Source of the DNA: Eubacteriales bacterium
GTDB taxonomy: Bacteria > Bacillota > Clostridia > Lachnospirales > Lachnospiraceae
Assembly: GCA_030536565.1 (NCBI GenBank)
Contig: JAUNPT010000033.1
Span: 246 to 15,935 of the forward strand
Direction: 5' to 3'
DNA: 15,690 nt
Position 1 is the first letter of the stretch. Each line of letters starts with the position of its first letter. Made by a program: the position numbers and the translations under genes. Positions 1 to 7,489 of this stretch are shown one piece after another. Under the pieces are notes generated by a model. That model saw only the letters and a list, made by a program, of their open reading frames with translations, searched no databases and was not told where the DNA came from.

Positions 1-573
1 TTTATTCTCAAGCTTTGCCCTGTACTCTTTCATAATCTCAGGACTTCTCGTTTCAATAAATGCAACAAGCTCCTCCATATAGCTTAATTTCTTCAATAAA
101 TCGTTTTTCAGATTTTCACCTTCAGCAATACGTGTCCTTACAAAGCTCTCACAAGCCTCCAAAATAGCCTTTTCAATAAAATTCCACACTTCTTCCTCAT
201 CAGGCTGGCTCTCCTCCATCGTAATAACCTCTGGATACTTTGAAAGTGCTCCAATAGACACATCATTGTTCATTGAAAACTGCCCTGCCATTTGCCTTAA
301 TATATCCATATATTCAGCTGCAATATCACTATTATACTTTAAATTCACCTTGTTCTCAGATAAATCTTCGTAATTAATGAATATATCTATTTTCCCCCTT
401 GAAGCATATTTCTTTAATAAATCCCTTATTCTTGATTCAAAAACGTTAAGCTTCTTAGGCATCTTTATTCCCGCTTCTAAAAATCTATGATTAACAGACT
501 TTATTTCCACGGAAATTTTTTGCTGTCCCTGTGTACATTCACTTCTGCCAAATCCAGTCATACTCTTAATCAT
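1..573 (-). CDS. yicC: YicC/YloC family endoribonuclease (3' end cut off)
   Basis: The translation begins MIKSMTGFGRSE, the characteristic N-terminus of YicC/YloC proteins, followed by a typical stretch with VEIKSVNHRFLE. The reading frame is open to the window edge, giving 191 residues; the family is usually about 290, so roughly the last third (which holds a conserved C-terminal domain) is missing. The ATG at 573 has a GGAGG Shine-Dalgarno site at 581-585. An in-frame TTG lies further upstream but would add residues unlike the family, so ATG is preferred. Family members are endoribonucleases; in E. coli YicC has been linked to small-RNA turnover. The gene diverges from rqcH, and in Bacillus subtilis the orthologues yloC and yloA (rqcH) are also close neighbours, which supports both calls. 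Confidence 0.93.
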   Translation of the reverse strand, partial: MIKSMTGFGRSECTQGQQKISVEIKSVNHRFLEAGIKMPKKLNVFESRIRDLLKKYASRGKIDIFINYEDLSENKVNLKYNSDIAAEYMDILRQMAGQFSMNNDVSIGALSKYPEVITMEESQPDEEEVWNFIEKAILEACESFVRTRIAEGENLKNDLLKKLSYMEELVAFIETRSPEIMKEYRAKLENK

Positions 574-590
574 GCATATTCCTCCAGTTT

Positions 591-613
591 GTCGCAAAAA
601 TTGTTTTGCTGAC
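591..613 (-). promoter_or_regulatory. Hairpin in the yicC leader, just upstream of the Shine-Dalgarno site
   Basis: On the minus strand GTCAGCAAAA and TTTTGCGAC flank a 4-nt loop. The stem is 9 bp with one bulged A. It ends five bases before the GGAGG of yicC. It could affect ribosome access or be a processing site; the function is inference. AT-rich stems of this size also occur by chance. Confidence 0.4.
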
Positions 614-643
614 GTTTATTTCCCTCCAGTCAAAACCTAAATA

Positions 644-672
644 AGTATACCAATTTTTCTTAGATAGCACAA
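644..672 (-). promoter_or_regulatory. Candidate yicC promoter
   Basis: On the minus strand TTGTGC (-35, 667-672) and TATACT (-10, 644-649) are separated by exactly 17 bp. A TGG directly before TATACT makes an extended -10 element. Predicted transcription would start near 637, giving a leader of about 64 nt. The -35 is weak; the extended -10 may compensate. Confidence 0.6.
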
Positions 673-699
673 GGCATCAGGCTTTTTACATTTTCTATA

Positions 700-724
700 T
701 CTGCTGGCTTTATCCGTTAGCAGA
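700..724. repeat. Dyad symmetry upstream of the rqcH promoter
   Basis: TCTGCT (700-705) and AGCAGA (719-724) form perfect 6-bp arms around 13 bases and end 3 bp before the rqcH -35 box. A 9-bp direct repeat, TTTTACATT, lies on both sides (684-692 and 727-735), the second copy containing the -35. It may be a regulator site or an RNA hairpin; no regulator can be named. Confidence 0.35.
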
Positions 725-727
725 CCT

Positions 728-756
728 TTTACATTCATTTTAATTTATGATAAAAT
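728..756 (+). promoter_or_regulatory. Candidate rqcH promoter
   Basis: TTTACA (-35, 728-733) and TAAAAT (-10, 751-756) each match the sigma-A consensus at five of six positions and are 17 bp apart. Transcription would start near 763, leaving a leader of about 30 nt before the ATG. Confidence 0.7.
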
Positions 757-793
757 AAGCCATTAGAACTAAGAAAGAAAATGAGGTAACACA

Positions 794-2533
794 ATGGCAT
801 TTGACGGAATAACAATAGCAAACCTTAAAACTGAACTATCTGCTGCATTAGTTGGCGGACGATTATATAAAATAGCGCAGCCGGAAGCTGACGAGCTTCT
901 TCTTACGGTAAAAACGTCCAATGGACAATACAGACTGGTTATATCTGCAAATGCCAGCCTTCCACTGCTGTATCTTACAAAAGACAATAAACCAAGCCCT
1001 CTAACTGCACCTAATTTCTGCATGCTTCTAAGAAAGCACATACAAAACGGACGGATCATGTCTATTACCCAGCCGGGTTTAGAACGAATCATAGACATTG
1101 AAATTGAGCATTTAAATGAATTGGGCGACCTGTGCAGAAAACATATTATCGCTGAATTTATGGGAAAACACAGCAACATTATATTTACTGACAGTAAACA
1201 GGTAATCCTTGACAGCATTAAGCATGTGTCGGCACAGATAAGCTCTGTCCGCGAGGTCTTACCCGGACGTTTATACTTTATTCCTAAAACAACAGACAAA
1301 TTAAATCCATTAAATACTAATTATGATGAATTTATGGCAGCAGTTCTTACTAAGCCCATGCCGCTGTCAAAGGCAATTTATACCTCATATACTGGTATTA
1401 GTCCTCTTATTGCAGAAGAAATCTGTTTTGATGCATCAATGGACAGTAATAAACCTGCCAACTGCCTAACCGAAAATGAGGCAATCCATACCTGTCATAT
1501 TTTTGAAAATATTATGGAAACTGTACGCAGAGAAGAATTTACGCCTAACATGATTATAGAACAGGGAATGCCAAAAGATTTTTCAAGCATCTCTCTCCAC
1601 ATGTATTCTGATAAGAAGGATTACGAAAGTGTCAGTGAACTTATCCGCGGCTACTACTCAAAAAAAGAAATCATAACAAGAATCCGGCAGAAATCATCGG
1701 ATTTAAGAAGAATCATAACAAATGCCCTGGAACGCTCATATAAAAAGCTTGATATTCAGGAAAAGCAGCTAAAGGATACACAAAAAAGAGACAGGTTCCG
1801 CATATATGGCGAACTTATCCATACCTACGGCTATAACATTCCAGAAGGCTCCAAATCTTTTGAAGCACTGAATTATTATACTAATGAAACCATTACAATT
1901 CCGCTTGACGATACGCTGTCACCAGCTGATAATGCTGCAAAATATTTCAACCGCTACAACAAGCTTAAGAGGACCTTTGAAGCAGGCTCCAAGCTTATTG
2001 AAGAAACACGTGAAGAAATAAATCATCTTGAATCAATTGCTACTTCACTTGACATTGCCACTGCCGAAGAAGATTTAATCCAGTTAAAGCTTGAACTTAT
2101 AGAATCCGGCTACATTCATAAAAGCAAAAGCAGCGGCAGTAAAAAGCAAAAAGTTACAAGCAAGCCATTCCACTATATATCGTCTGATGGCTTTGATATA
2201 TATGTCGGAAAAAACAATTACCAGAATGATGAACTTACATTTAAATTTGCAAACGGAAATGACTGGTGGTTTCATGCTAAAAATATGCCAGGCTCACATG
2301 TACTTGTGCGTACCAATGGAAAAGAACTTCCTGACAGAACCTATGAGGAGGCTGCAAGCCTTGCAGCCTACTACTCAAAGGGCAGAAAACTGGACAAAGT
2401 AGAAGTAGACTATGTAATAAAAAAAGAAGTCAAAAAACCTGCTGGCTCAAAGCCAGGTTTCGTTGTTTACTATACCAACTACTCACTTATGGCTTCCGCT
2501 GATATATCAGATTTAAAGCTTATAAATGAGTAG
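794..2533 (+). CDS. rqcH: RqcH, ribosome-associated quality control protein (NFACT family, Rqc2/Tae2 homologue)
   Basis: RqcH binds the 50S subunit that still carries a stalled nascent chain, recruits alanyl-tRNA and drives addition of a C-terminal alanine tail that marks the chain for proteolysis. Older databases call the family fibronectin-binding protein FbpA. The protein has 579 residues, normal for the family. It shows an NFACT-N domain opening with MAFDGITIANLKTEL, a helix-hairpin-helix region near 201-216 (GISPLIAEEI), long charged coiled-coil helices near 290-345 and 385-440, and a C-terminal NFACT-R domain with NDWWFHAKNMPGSHV near 489-503. Residues 97-98 are Glu-Arg, where I recall Asp-Arg in B. 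subtilis RqcH. The ATG follows a GAGGT Shine-Dalgarno site. The 3' end overlaps the convergent membrane protein gene by 14 bp. Confidence 0.96.
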   Translation: MAFDGITIANLKTELSAALVGGRLYKIAQPEADELLLTVKTSNGQYRLVISANASLPLLYLTKDNKPSPLTAPNFCMLLRKHIQNGRIMSITQPGLERIIDIEIEHLNELGDLCRKHIIAEFMGKHSNIIFTDSKQVILDSIKHVSAQISSVREVLPGRLYFIPKTTDKLNPLNTNYDEFMAAVLTKPMPLSKAIYTSYTGISPLIAEEICFDASMDSNKPANCLTENEAIHTCHIFENIMETVRREEFTPNMIIEQGMPKDFSSISLHMYSDKKDYESVSELIRGYYSKKEIITRIRQKSSDLRRIITNALERSYKKLDIQEKQLKDTQKRDRFRIYGELIHTYGYNIPEGSKSFEALNYYTNETITIPLDDTLSPADNAAKYFNRYNKLKRTFEAGSKLIEETREEINHLESIATSLDIATAEEDLIQLKLELIESGYIHKSKSSGSKKQKVTSKPFHYISSDGFDIYVGKNNYQNDELTFKFANGNDWWFHAKNMPGSHVLVRTNGKELPDRTYEEAASLAAYYSKGRKLDKVEVDYVIKKEVKKPAGSKPGFVVYYTNYSLMASADISDLKLINE

Positions 2534-3704
2534 CTTTAGCAGCCAGTTTATCCGCTAAGCTGCTATAAACAAATGCGCTGCACATTAAGTCCGCAAAAAA
2601 ACAGCCTGCATATATACCCGCAAGCCCCATAATGGCCTTTCCAGCTGCCATAAACAACAGACATGAAACAGCATTCACTGCCATAATTACAAAAAGCATT
2701 TTAACAGTCCTGTTTTTCATATATGTGGAATATATGAAAAACACCATAAACACAACTGCTGCTATAATCTGTAAAACATAGAATATCATGGCGGCTTCAG
2801 TCAAATCACATACATGCTCATCAAGCGTCAGCCTTCCAAATATTCTGGCCGGATTGAGCATGTAATAAATTCCAATTACAGCCGCACAGGATACCGGAAC
2901 ACCCATGCACAAAATTTTATAAAGCATTTTATTTAACCTGTTTCTTAATACCACAGCTAAAACCATTGTGACAGTACCATAGACTGCAAGTGGAATACAA
3001 AGCAGCCATCTTTCAGCCACAAAATATTCTTTAAGGTAAGTATAAGCCATGACACCGCTTTGATCCAAATTCAAAGCAAATACTTGTACTATATAACCTC
3101 TTATTAAATCCATGAATATGCTTCCATAAAAAACTGCAATAAAAATTTTCATGGCGTCACCTTCTGTACTATTAATATAAAGTTTGATTTTTTCGAATTT
3201 AGTAACCCTCACCAAAAGCAGCAGAATTATTGACACTGTAACTAACAGAACCGCACACACAGGTACTTTAGGCAGAAAATGTCCAGCCTCAATAGTATTT
3301 TTTTGTACGCCCTCCATATAAAATCCAATTATAAAGCTATGTATAACCTGTGATTTTTCAAAAATTCCTGCCAGCAGAAGATAAACACCTGTAGCAAGCG
3401 TACTAAATCCAGCTATCCTGCATATAATGCCGCAGCCCTTTAATTTAAATAAAACTGCAATAACAGAAATCACAAGAGCTGTTGCTGCTGCAATAAAAAG
3501 GAGCCTGTAAACAGCATCAAGCCCACTATAGTAGTAATAATTATAAATGTTGGCTCCAGACCCCGACAAGGTACTATTATCAATTCCTGCCGCAATTCTG
3601 GAAAAATAATCAATCCTAACTCCCGCTATTAAAATCAGCAAAGCCAGTGCAGATGCACTGGCTGTACTAAAAATCCTAGCCAGAATAATTTCGTTTTTCT
3701 TCAT
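2520..3704 (-). CDS. Uncharacterised multi-pass membrane protein
   Basis: I do not recognise this family. The 394-residue protein has about ten hydrophobic segments, roughly 12-32, 64-86, 94-114, 146-166, 185-207, 232-253, 263-282, 302-326, 334-354 and 358-380. No signal-peptide cleavage site, catalytic motif or nucleotide-binding motif is visible. A tyrosine-rich run (NYYYYS, 55-60) lies in the first extracytoplasmic loop. The general look is of a transporter- or flippase-like protein, but nothing in the sequence proves it. It starts 4 bp after the tyrS stop with an AAAGGT Shine-Dalgarno site inside the end of tyrS, so it is very likely co-transcribed with tyrS and would fall under the T-box. 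Its last 14 bp overlap the end of rqcH on the other strand. Confidence 0.85.
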   Translation of the reverse strand: MKKNEIILARIFSTASASALALLILIAGVRIDYFSRIAAGIDNSTLSGSGANIYNYYYYSGLDAVYRLLFIAAATALVISVIAVLFKLKGCGIICRIAGFSTLATGVYLLLAGIFEKSQVIHSFIIGFYMEGVQKNTIEAGHFLPKVPVCAVLLVTVSIILLLLVRVTKFEKIKLYINSTEGDAMKIFIAVFYGSIFMDLIRGYIVQVFALNLDQSGVMAYTYLKEYFVAERWLLCIPLAVYGTVTMVLAVVLRNRLNKMLYKILCMGVPVSCAAVIGIYYMLNPARIFGRLTLDEHVCDLTEAAMIFYVLQIIAAVVFMVFFIYSTYMKNRTVKMLFVIMAVNAVSCLLFMAAGKAIMGLAGIYAGCFFADLMCSAFVYSSLADKLAAKATHL

Positions 3705-3708
3705 GGCT

Positions 3709-4932
3709 TTACTTAACTGTTACCTTTCTGAAATTTTTCTTTCCCTTCTTTACGACAACTCCATCGCCTGTAAACTTGTCAATAGAAAATACTGTATCAA
3801 TGGAAGTAATCTTTTCCTGGTCAACAGTAATTCCTCCCTGCTGTACAGCCCGTCTTGCTTCTGATTTAGACACTGCAAGACCTGATGCAAACACAAGAGA
3901 AATCACATCAATAACTCCATCTTTAAAATCCTCCTGTGTTAACTCTGCTGATGGCATATTCTTAGCATCTTTGCCTGAGAATATCTGTTTAGCAGTTTCC
4001 TCTGCCTTCTTAGCTTCCTCCTCACCATGGACAAGCTTTGTAAGTTCAAATGCAAGAATTTCCTTAGCCTTATTAAGCTGTGAGCCTTCCCATGAATCCA
4101 TCTTATCAATTTCTTCCAACGGAATAAATGTAAGCATTCTGATGCATTTAAGAACATCTGCATCACCAACATTTCTCCAGTACTGGTAAAATTCGTAAGG
4201 AGATGTCTTTTCAGGATCAAGCCATACAGCTCCACCAACCGTCTTGCCCATCTTCTTTCCCTCTGAATTAAGAAGAAGTGTAATTGTCATTGCGGAAGCA
4301 TCCTTGCCAAGCTTTTTACGGATAAGCTCTGTGCCGCCAAGCATATTGCTCCACTGGTCATCACCACCAAACTGAAGATTACAGCCATACTTCTGATATA
4401 ACATATAGAAATCATATGACTGCATAATCATATAGTTAAATTCCAAAAAGCTAAGTCCTTTTTCCATTCTCTGCTTGTAGCACTCGGCCCTAAGCATGTT
4501 GTTTACAGAAAAACATGCACCAACTTCACGAAGAAGCTCAACATAATTTAACTTCATCAGCCAGTCAGCATTATTTACAAGCAAGGCCTTACCTTCAGAA
4601 AAATCAATAAATCTGCTCATCTGCTTCTTAAAACACTCGACATTATGGTTAATGGTTTCCACTGTCATCATTTTTCTCATATCGGTTTTGCCTGATGGAT
4701 CACCAATCATGCCTGTTCCTCCGCCAACTAATGCAATTGGCTTATTACCTGCCATCTGAAGCCTTTTCATAAGGCAGAGTGCCATAAAGTGTCCTACATG
4801 AAGACTGTCTGCAGTTGGGTCAAATCCAATATAAAAAGTAGCCTTACCTTCATTGATTAAATTCTTAATCAATTCCTCATCAGTAACCTGTGCAATCAAA
4901 CCTCTTGCAACTAATTCATCATAAATAGTCAT
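3709..4932 (-). CDS. tyrS: Tyrosyl-tRNA synthetase
   Basis: This cytoplasmic class I synthetase charges tRNA-Tyr with tyrosine using ATP. It has 407 residues, in the normal range for bacterial TyrRS (about 400-425). The HIGH signature is HVGH at 45-48 within FDPTADSLHVGH. Residues Y34, D38, T40, H45 and H48 fall where Bacillus stearothermophilus TyrRS has its active-site residues. The tyrosine pocket motif QFGGDDQWSN is near 187-196 and the KMSKS loop is KMGKT at 227-231. A C-terminal S4-like RNA-binding domain begins near 340 (SKSEARRAVQQGG). The ATG follows a GGAG Shine-Dalgarno site. Expression is controlled by the T-box riboswitch directly upstream. The gene is followed after 4 bp by a membrane protein gene in the same direction. 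Confidence 0.98.
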   Translation of the reverse strand: MTIYDELVARGLIAQVTDEELIKNLINEGKATFYIGFDPTADSLHVGHFMALCLMKRLQMAGNKPIALVGGGTGMIGDPSGKTDMRKMMTVETINHNVECFKKQMSRFIDFSEGKALLVNNADWLMKLNYVELLREVGACFSVNNMLRAECYKQRMEKGLSFLEFNYMIMQSYDFYMLYQKYGCNLQFGGDDQWSNMLGGTELIRKKLGKDASAMTITLLLNSEGKKMGKTVGGAVWLDPEKTSPYEFYQYWRNVGDADVLKCIRMLTFIPLEEIDKMDSWEGSQLNKAKEILAFELTKLVHGEEEAKKAEETAKQIFSGKDAKNMPSAELTQEDFKDGVIDVISLVFASGLAVSKSEARRAVQQGGITVDQEKITSIDTVFSIDKFTGDGVVVKKGKKNFRKVTVK

Positions 4933-4999
4933 TTTCTCAATACTCCTTTATCAAATTATCAGAAGCTTTACAGAATAATACTACGCAGCTCCAAAGCGC

Positions 5000-5036
5000 A
5001 AAAAAAGAGCTCTATCCATAAAAGGACGAGAGCTCT
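5000..5036 (-). terminator. Intrinsic terminator of the tyrS T-box leader
   Basis: Two copies of the self-complementary octamer AGAGCTCT (5029-5036 and 5006-5013) pair to form the stem, which extends inward by GTCC/GGAT pairing. A run of seven T follows on the minus strand (5000-5006). It is the alternative fold to the antiterminator that contains the T-box sequence. Confidence 0.92.
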
Positions 5037-5296
5037 CAACTTCGTGTTACCACCTTTATTTATAAACAGTTCACACTGCCTACCTCACTAAGTACATACA
5101 ATTCATAAATACTCAAGTACTATAACGTGTACTAATACGTCTTAGCTTACTTAGCCCTGTCTTGCTCCCTGTTCAGCCAGCTGCTCCGAAATGTATTCAA
5201 ACCAGATTCCTTCTGCGCCTCTCATCAACCGGCTGCTTTCTGTAGTATTCCACTGATTCTACTTGTTTTCTTCAATGCATTTAATTATTTAATTCT
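5000..5296 (-). ncRNA. T-box riboswitch, tRNA-Tyr specific (tyrS leader)
   Basis: The minus strand between the tyrS promoter and gene carries the hallmarks of a T-box leader in order. Stem I contains an AGTA element (5259-5262), an apical GATG (GNTG motif, 5223-5226) and, on its 3' side, GAA-TAC-ATTTCGGAGC; the specifier codon is UAC (5193-5195), which is tyrosine. Downstream is the T-box sequence AGGTGGTAACACG (5044-5056). Its UGGU bulge fits the 3' end of a tRNA with an A discriminator base, as in tRNA-Tyr. An intrinsic terminator follows. By family knowledge, uncharged tRNA-Tyr bound here stabilises the antiterminator and allows transcription of tyrS and, by inference, the membrane gene behind it. 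Confidence 0.95.
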
Positions 5297-5302
5297 ACGT
5301 CG

Positions 5303-5331
5303 ATTATATTATACTAATCTGTTTTATGCAA
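5303..5331 (-). promoter_or_regulatory. tyrS/T-box promoter
   Basis: On the minus strand TTGCAT (-35, 5326-5331) and TATAAT (-10, 5303-5308) are 17 bp apart. The start would be near 5296, just before stem I of the T-box. The -35 and most of the spacer overlap the last codons of the VanZ-like gene. Confidence 0.8.
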
Positions 5332-5802
5332 GCTGTTTTTTCGTATATGCTTTAACACAATAAAAATCAAAGCCATTGCAATAAAACAGCCACATGAATC
5401 AATAAACACATCTGCAATACTTCCGCTTCTCCCCGGCACATACAGCTGATGAATCTCATCAGTGCATGCAAAAAAGAAGGTCATTGCAAATGACATGCAA
5501 TATCTAAGCTTAATAACGACTCTATCCACTGTCAATGCAATAAATACCAATGTAAAAAGCACCGCATATTCTGTCATATGAGCACCTTTACGTATTGGCA
5601 CCTGTAAGCATTCTATATACTGCTCTCTCTGTAACTCATCTACAGCAGCAATTCCCATACTTTCACTGCAGTCAATAACAAGAGCAGCTACCCTTCTGCT
5701 TAATCCTGAGGATTTTAAACCGCTTTGAGTTGAAAATCCAAATATAACAGCTGCCATCAGGATTACTGGAATCCAGATGGCAAACTTAATAAATGTTTTC
5801 AT
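5314..5802 (-). CDS. VanZ-like family membrane protein
   Basis: The 162-residue protein has four or so hydrophobic segments (about 5-22, 79-93, 100-113 and 133-150) and the conserved VanZ-domain blocks: FSTQSG at 23-28, RKGAHMTEYAVL at 71-82 and TDEIHQLYVPGRSGS from 114, followed by IADVFID. VanZ itself raises low-level teicoplanin resistance in enterococci, but most chromosomal VanZ-like proteins have no known role, and resistance should not be assumed. Its ATG overlaps the stop of pyk by one base (TAATG), so translation is probably coupled and the two genes share a transcript. The tyrS promoter begins inside its 3' end, and I see no terminator between this gene and the T-box. Confidence 0.92.
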   Translation of the reverse strand: MKTFIKFAIWIPVILMAAVIFGFSTQSGLKSSGLSRRVAALVIDCSESMGIAAVDELQREQYIECLQVPIRKGAHMTEYAVLFTLVFIALTVDRVVIKLRYCMSFAMTFFFACTDEIHQLYVPGRSGSIADVFIDSCGCFIAMALIFIVLKHIRKNSLHKTD

Positions 5803-7232
5803 TAGTATGTTACAACTCTCATTGTATTTGTTAAGCCTCGTTTTGATGAAGGATCAGATGTTGTTGCTATACCTGCAGATACAATTACTGTATCTCCTTC
5901 ACTGATATAACCAGCATTTTCACTGACAACCAAAGCATGCTCAATAATCTTATCCGTATTTGTCTCTGTTGCTGTCTTTAAAGGTCTAACACCCCAGTAA
6001 ATCTGCATCTTACGAAGGACATTATCATAAGGTGAGCAGCCAATGACTTCAGCATTTGGCTTTAACTTTGATGTAAGTCTCGCTGTAAATCCTGAAATTG
6101 TAGGACAAACAATAGCCTTAGCCCCAAGATTATCTGCAGTCTGTACTGTTGCATTACAAACAGCGCTTGAAACACTTCTCTTTGAATGAAGCTTTGATGC
6201 TTCAGATGAAACCGACTTTAAATCCTGCTCTGTTGTTTCAGCAATCTTTGCCATCATCTTAAGAGCCTCTAATGGATACTTACCATTAGCTGTTTCGCCT
6301 GAAAGCATAACAACGTCTGTACCATCATAAATAGCATTTGCAACATCAGTAACCTCAGCTCTTGTAGGACGTGGATTTCTAATCATAGAATCCAGCATCT
6401 GTGTAGCTGTAATAACTGGTTTATAAGAAGCGTTACACTTCTTGATAATTTCCTTCTGGATATGTGGTACCTGCTCTGCAGGGATTTCTACACCCATGTC
6501 ACCACGCGCAACCATGATACCATCAGCAACCTTAATAATTTCATCAAGGTTAGCAATACCCTCTGCATTTTCGATCTTGGCAATAACAGGAATATCTGCA
6601 TCATGCTCCCAAAGAAGCTGCTTAATCTCCTTAATACATTCTGCATTTCTTACAAAAGACGCAGCAATGAAATCAAATCCCTGCTCAACGCCAAAAATAA
6701 TATCATCTTTATCTTTATCAGTAATACCTGGAAGTTTAATGCTTACATTAGGAACATTAACACCCTTCTTCTGTCCTAATTCACCACCATTAACAACAAC
6801 ACACTCAATATCTGTACCATCGACAATATTCTCAACTGTTAATTCAATTAAGCCATCATCAATAAGAATTGTATTACCTGCAGAAACATCGTTTGGAAGT
6901 CCGGCATAAGTAATCATACCAATCTTGTCAGTACCATCAACCTCTCTTGTTGTTAATGTAAACTTCTGTCCGGCAACAAGTGTAACCTTCTTATCTCCTT
7001 CTATAGCACCAGTTCTGATTTCTGGTCCCTTTGTGTCAAGCAAAGTTGCAATTGGGATATTAAGTTCTTCACGAACACTTTCAACTAAGGCAAAGCGTCC
7101 AGCCTGTTCTTCATGGTCGCCATGTGAAAAATTAAATCTTGCAATATCCATTCCGTTTAAAGCAAGGTTCTTTATTAACTCTCTGTCGTTGGTGTTAGGT
7201 CCCATTGTACAAATAATCTTTGTCTTTTTCAT
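5802..7232 (-). CDS. pyk: Pyruvate kinase
   Basis: This enzyme transfers phosphate from phosphoenolpyruvate to ADP in the last step of glycolysis. The 476-residue protein begins MKKTKIICTMGPNTND and carries NFSHG at 34-38 after R32, DTKGPEIRTG at 66-75, the catalytic signature VIAKIENAEG with K219 and E221, the metal-binding RGDMGVE near 243-249 and ITATQMLDSM at 274-283. It ends without the extra PEP-utiliser-like domain found in Bacillus enzymes. A frame extension to a TTG at 7244 is possible, but that TTG overlaps the GGAGG Shine-Dalgarno site itself (7239-7243), so the ATG at 7232 is the start. The gene overlaps the VanZ-like gene by one base. Confidence 0.97.
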   Translation of the reverse strand: MKKTKIICTMGPNTNDRELIKNLALNGMDIARFNFSHGDHEEQAGRFALVESVREELNIPIATLLDTKGPEIRTGAIEGDKKVTLVAGQKFTLTTREVDGTDKIGMITYAGLPNDVSAGNTILIDDGLIELTVENIVDGTDIECVVVNGGELGQKKGVNVPNVSIKLPGITDKDKDDIIFGVEQGFDFIAASFVRNAECIKEIKQLLWEHDADIPVIAKIENAEGIANLDEIIKVADGIMVARGDMGVEIPAEQVPHIQKEIIKKCNASYKPVITATQMLDSMIRNPRPTRAEVTDVANAIYDGTDVVMLSGETANGKYPLEALKMMAKIAETTEQDLKSVSSEASKLHSKRSVSSAVCNATVQTADNLGAKAIVCPTISGFTARLTSKLKPNAEVIGCSPYDNVLRKMQIYWGVRPLKTATETNTDKIIEHALVVSENAGYISEGDTVIVSAGIATTSDPSSKRGLTNTMRVVTY

Positions 7233-7276
7233 TCTTACCTCCAAATTTTACTCAAATCCTCTAAATATCACACAAG

Positions 7277-7298
7277 TTGGAATTATTACATATTCCAA
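7277..7298. promoter_or_regulatory. Perfect dyad over the pyk -10 box, candidate operator
   Basis: TTGGAAT (7277-7283) and ATTCCAA (7292-7298) are perfect 7-bp inverted arms around 8 bp. The element covers the predicted pyk -10 box and the downstream spacer, where a bound dimeric repressor would block polymerase. I cannot assign the binding protein. Confidence 0.5.
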
Positions 7299-7310
7299 AA
7301 TAAATTTCAA
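7282..7310 (-). promoter_or_regulatory. Candidate pyk promoter
   Basis: On the minus strand TTGAAA (-35, 7305-7310) is 17 bp from AATAAT (-10, 7282-7287), with TGT directly before it as an extended -10. The start would be near 7275, about 43 nt before the ATG. The rest of the interval to 7489 is very AT-rich and shows no terminator that I can support for the gene upstream. Confidence 0.55.
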
Positions 7311-7489
7311 CCAAAATCATTCTATCATATATTATTGCGAAAAAGGAAAATATTTTTATTTATTTTATTTATATTTTTAATCATTTTTTATTTTTCTCTT
7401 AATTTTCTTAATCTTTTCTTTGTTATATGATTAACAAAATTATGTTTATCAACTTTTACATAATTTTTACTTAACCTGCATATCTGCAC

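Noticed and set aside
769..1299. 176-codon frame on the minus strand
   Set aside because: It lies antisense within rqcH, has no ribosome site and its translation resembles no protein family; it is a shadow of the sense codons.
5314..5802. Glycopeptide resistance gene
   Set aside because: Only a VanZ-like domain is present, with no vanHAX or regulator genes nearby; chromosomal VanZ homologues are common and mostly of unknown function.
6442..6909. Plus-strand frames inside pyk
   Set aside because: They are antisense to a strongly conserved enzyme, with low-complexity translations and no start signals.
7233..7244. TTG start adding four residues to pyruvate kinase
   Set aside because: The TTG and next codons are the Shine-Dalgarno sequence itself; the ATG at 7232 is correctly spaced and matches the family N-terminus.
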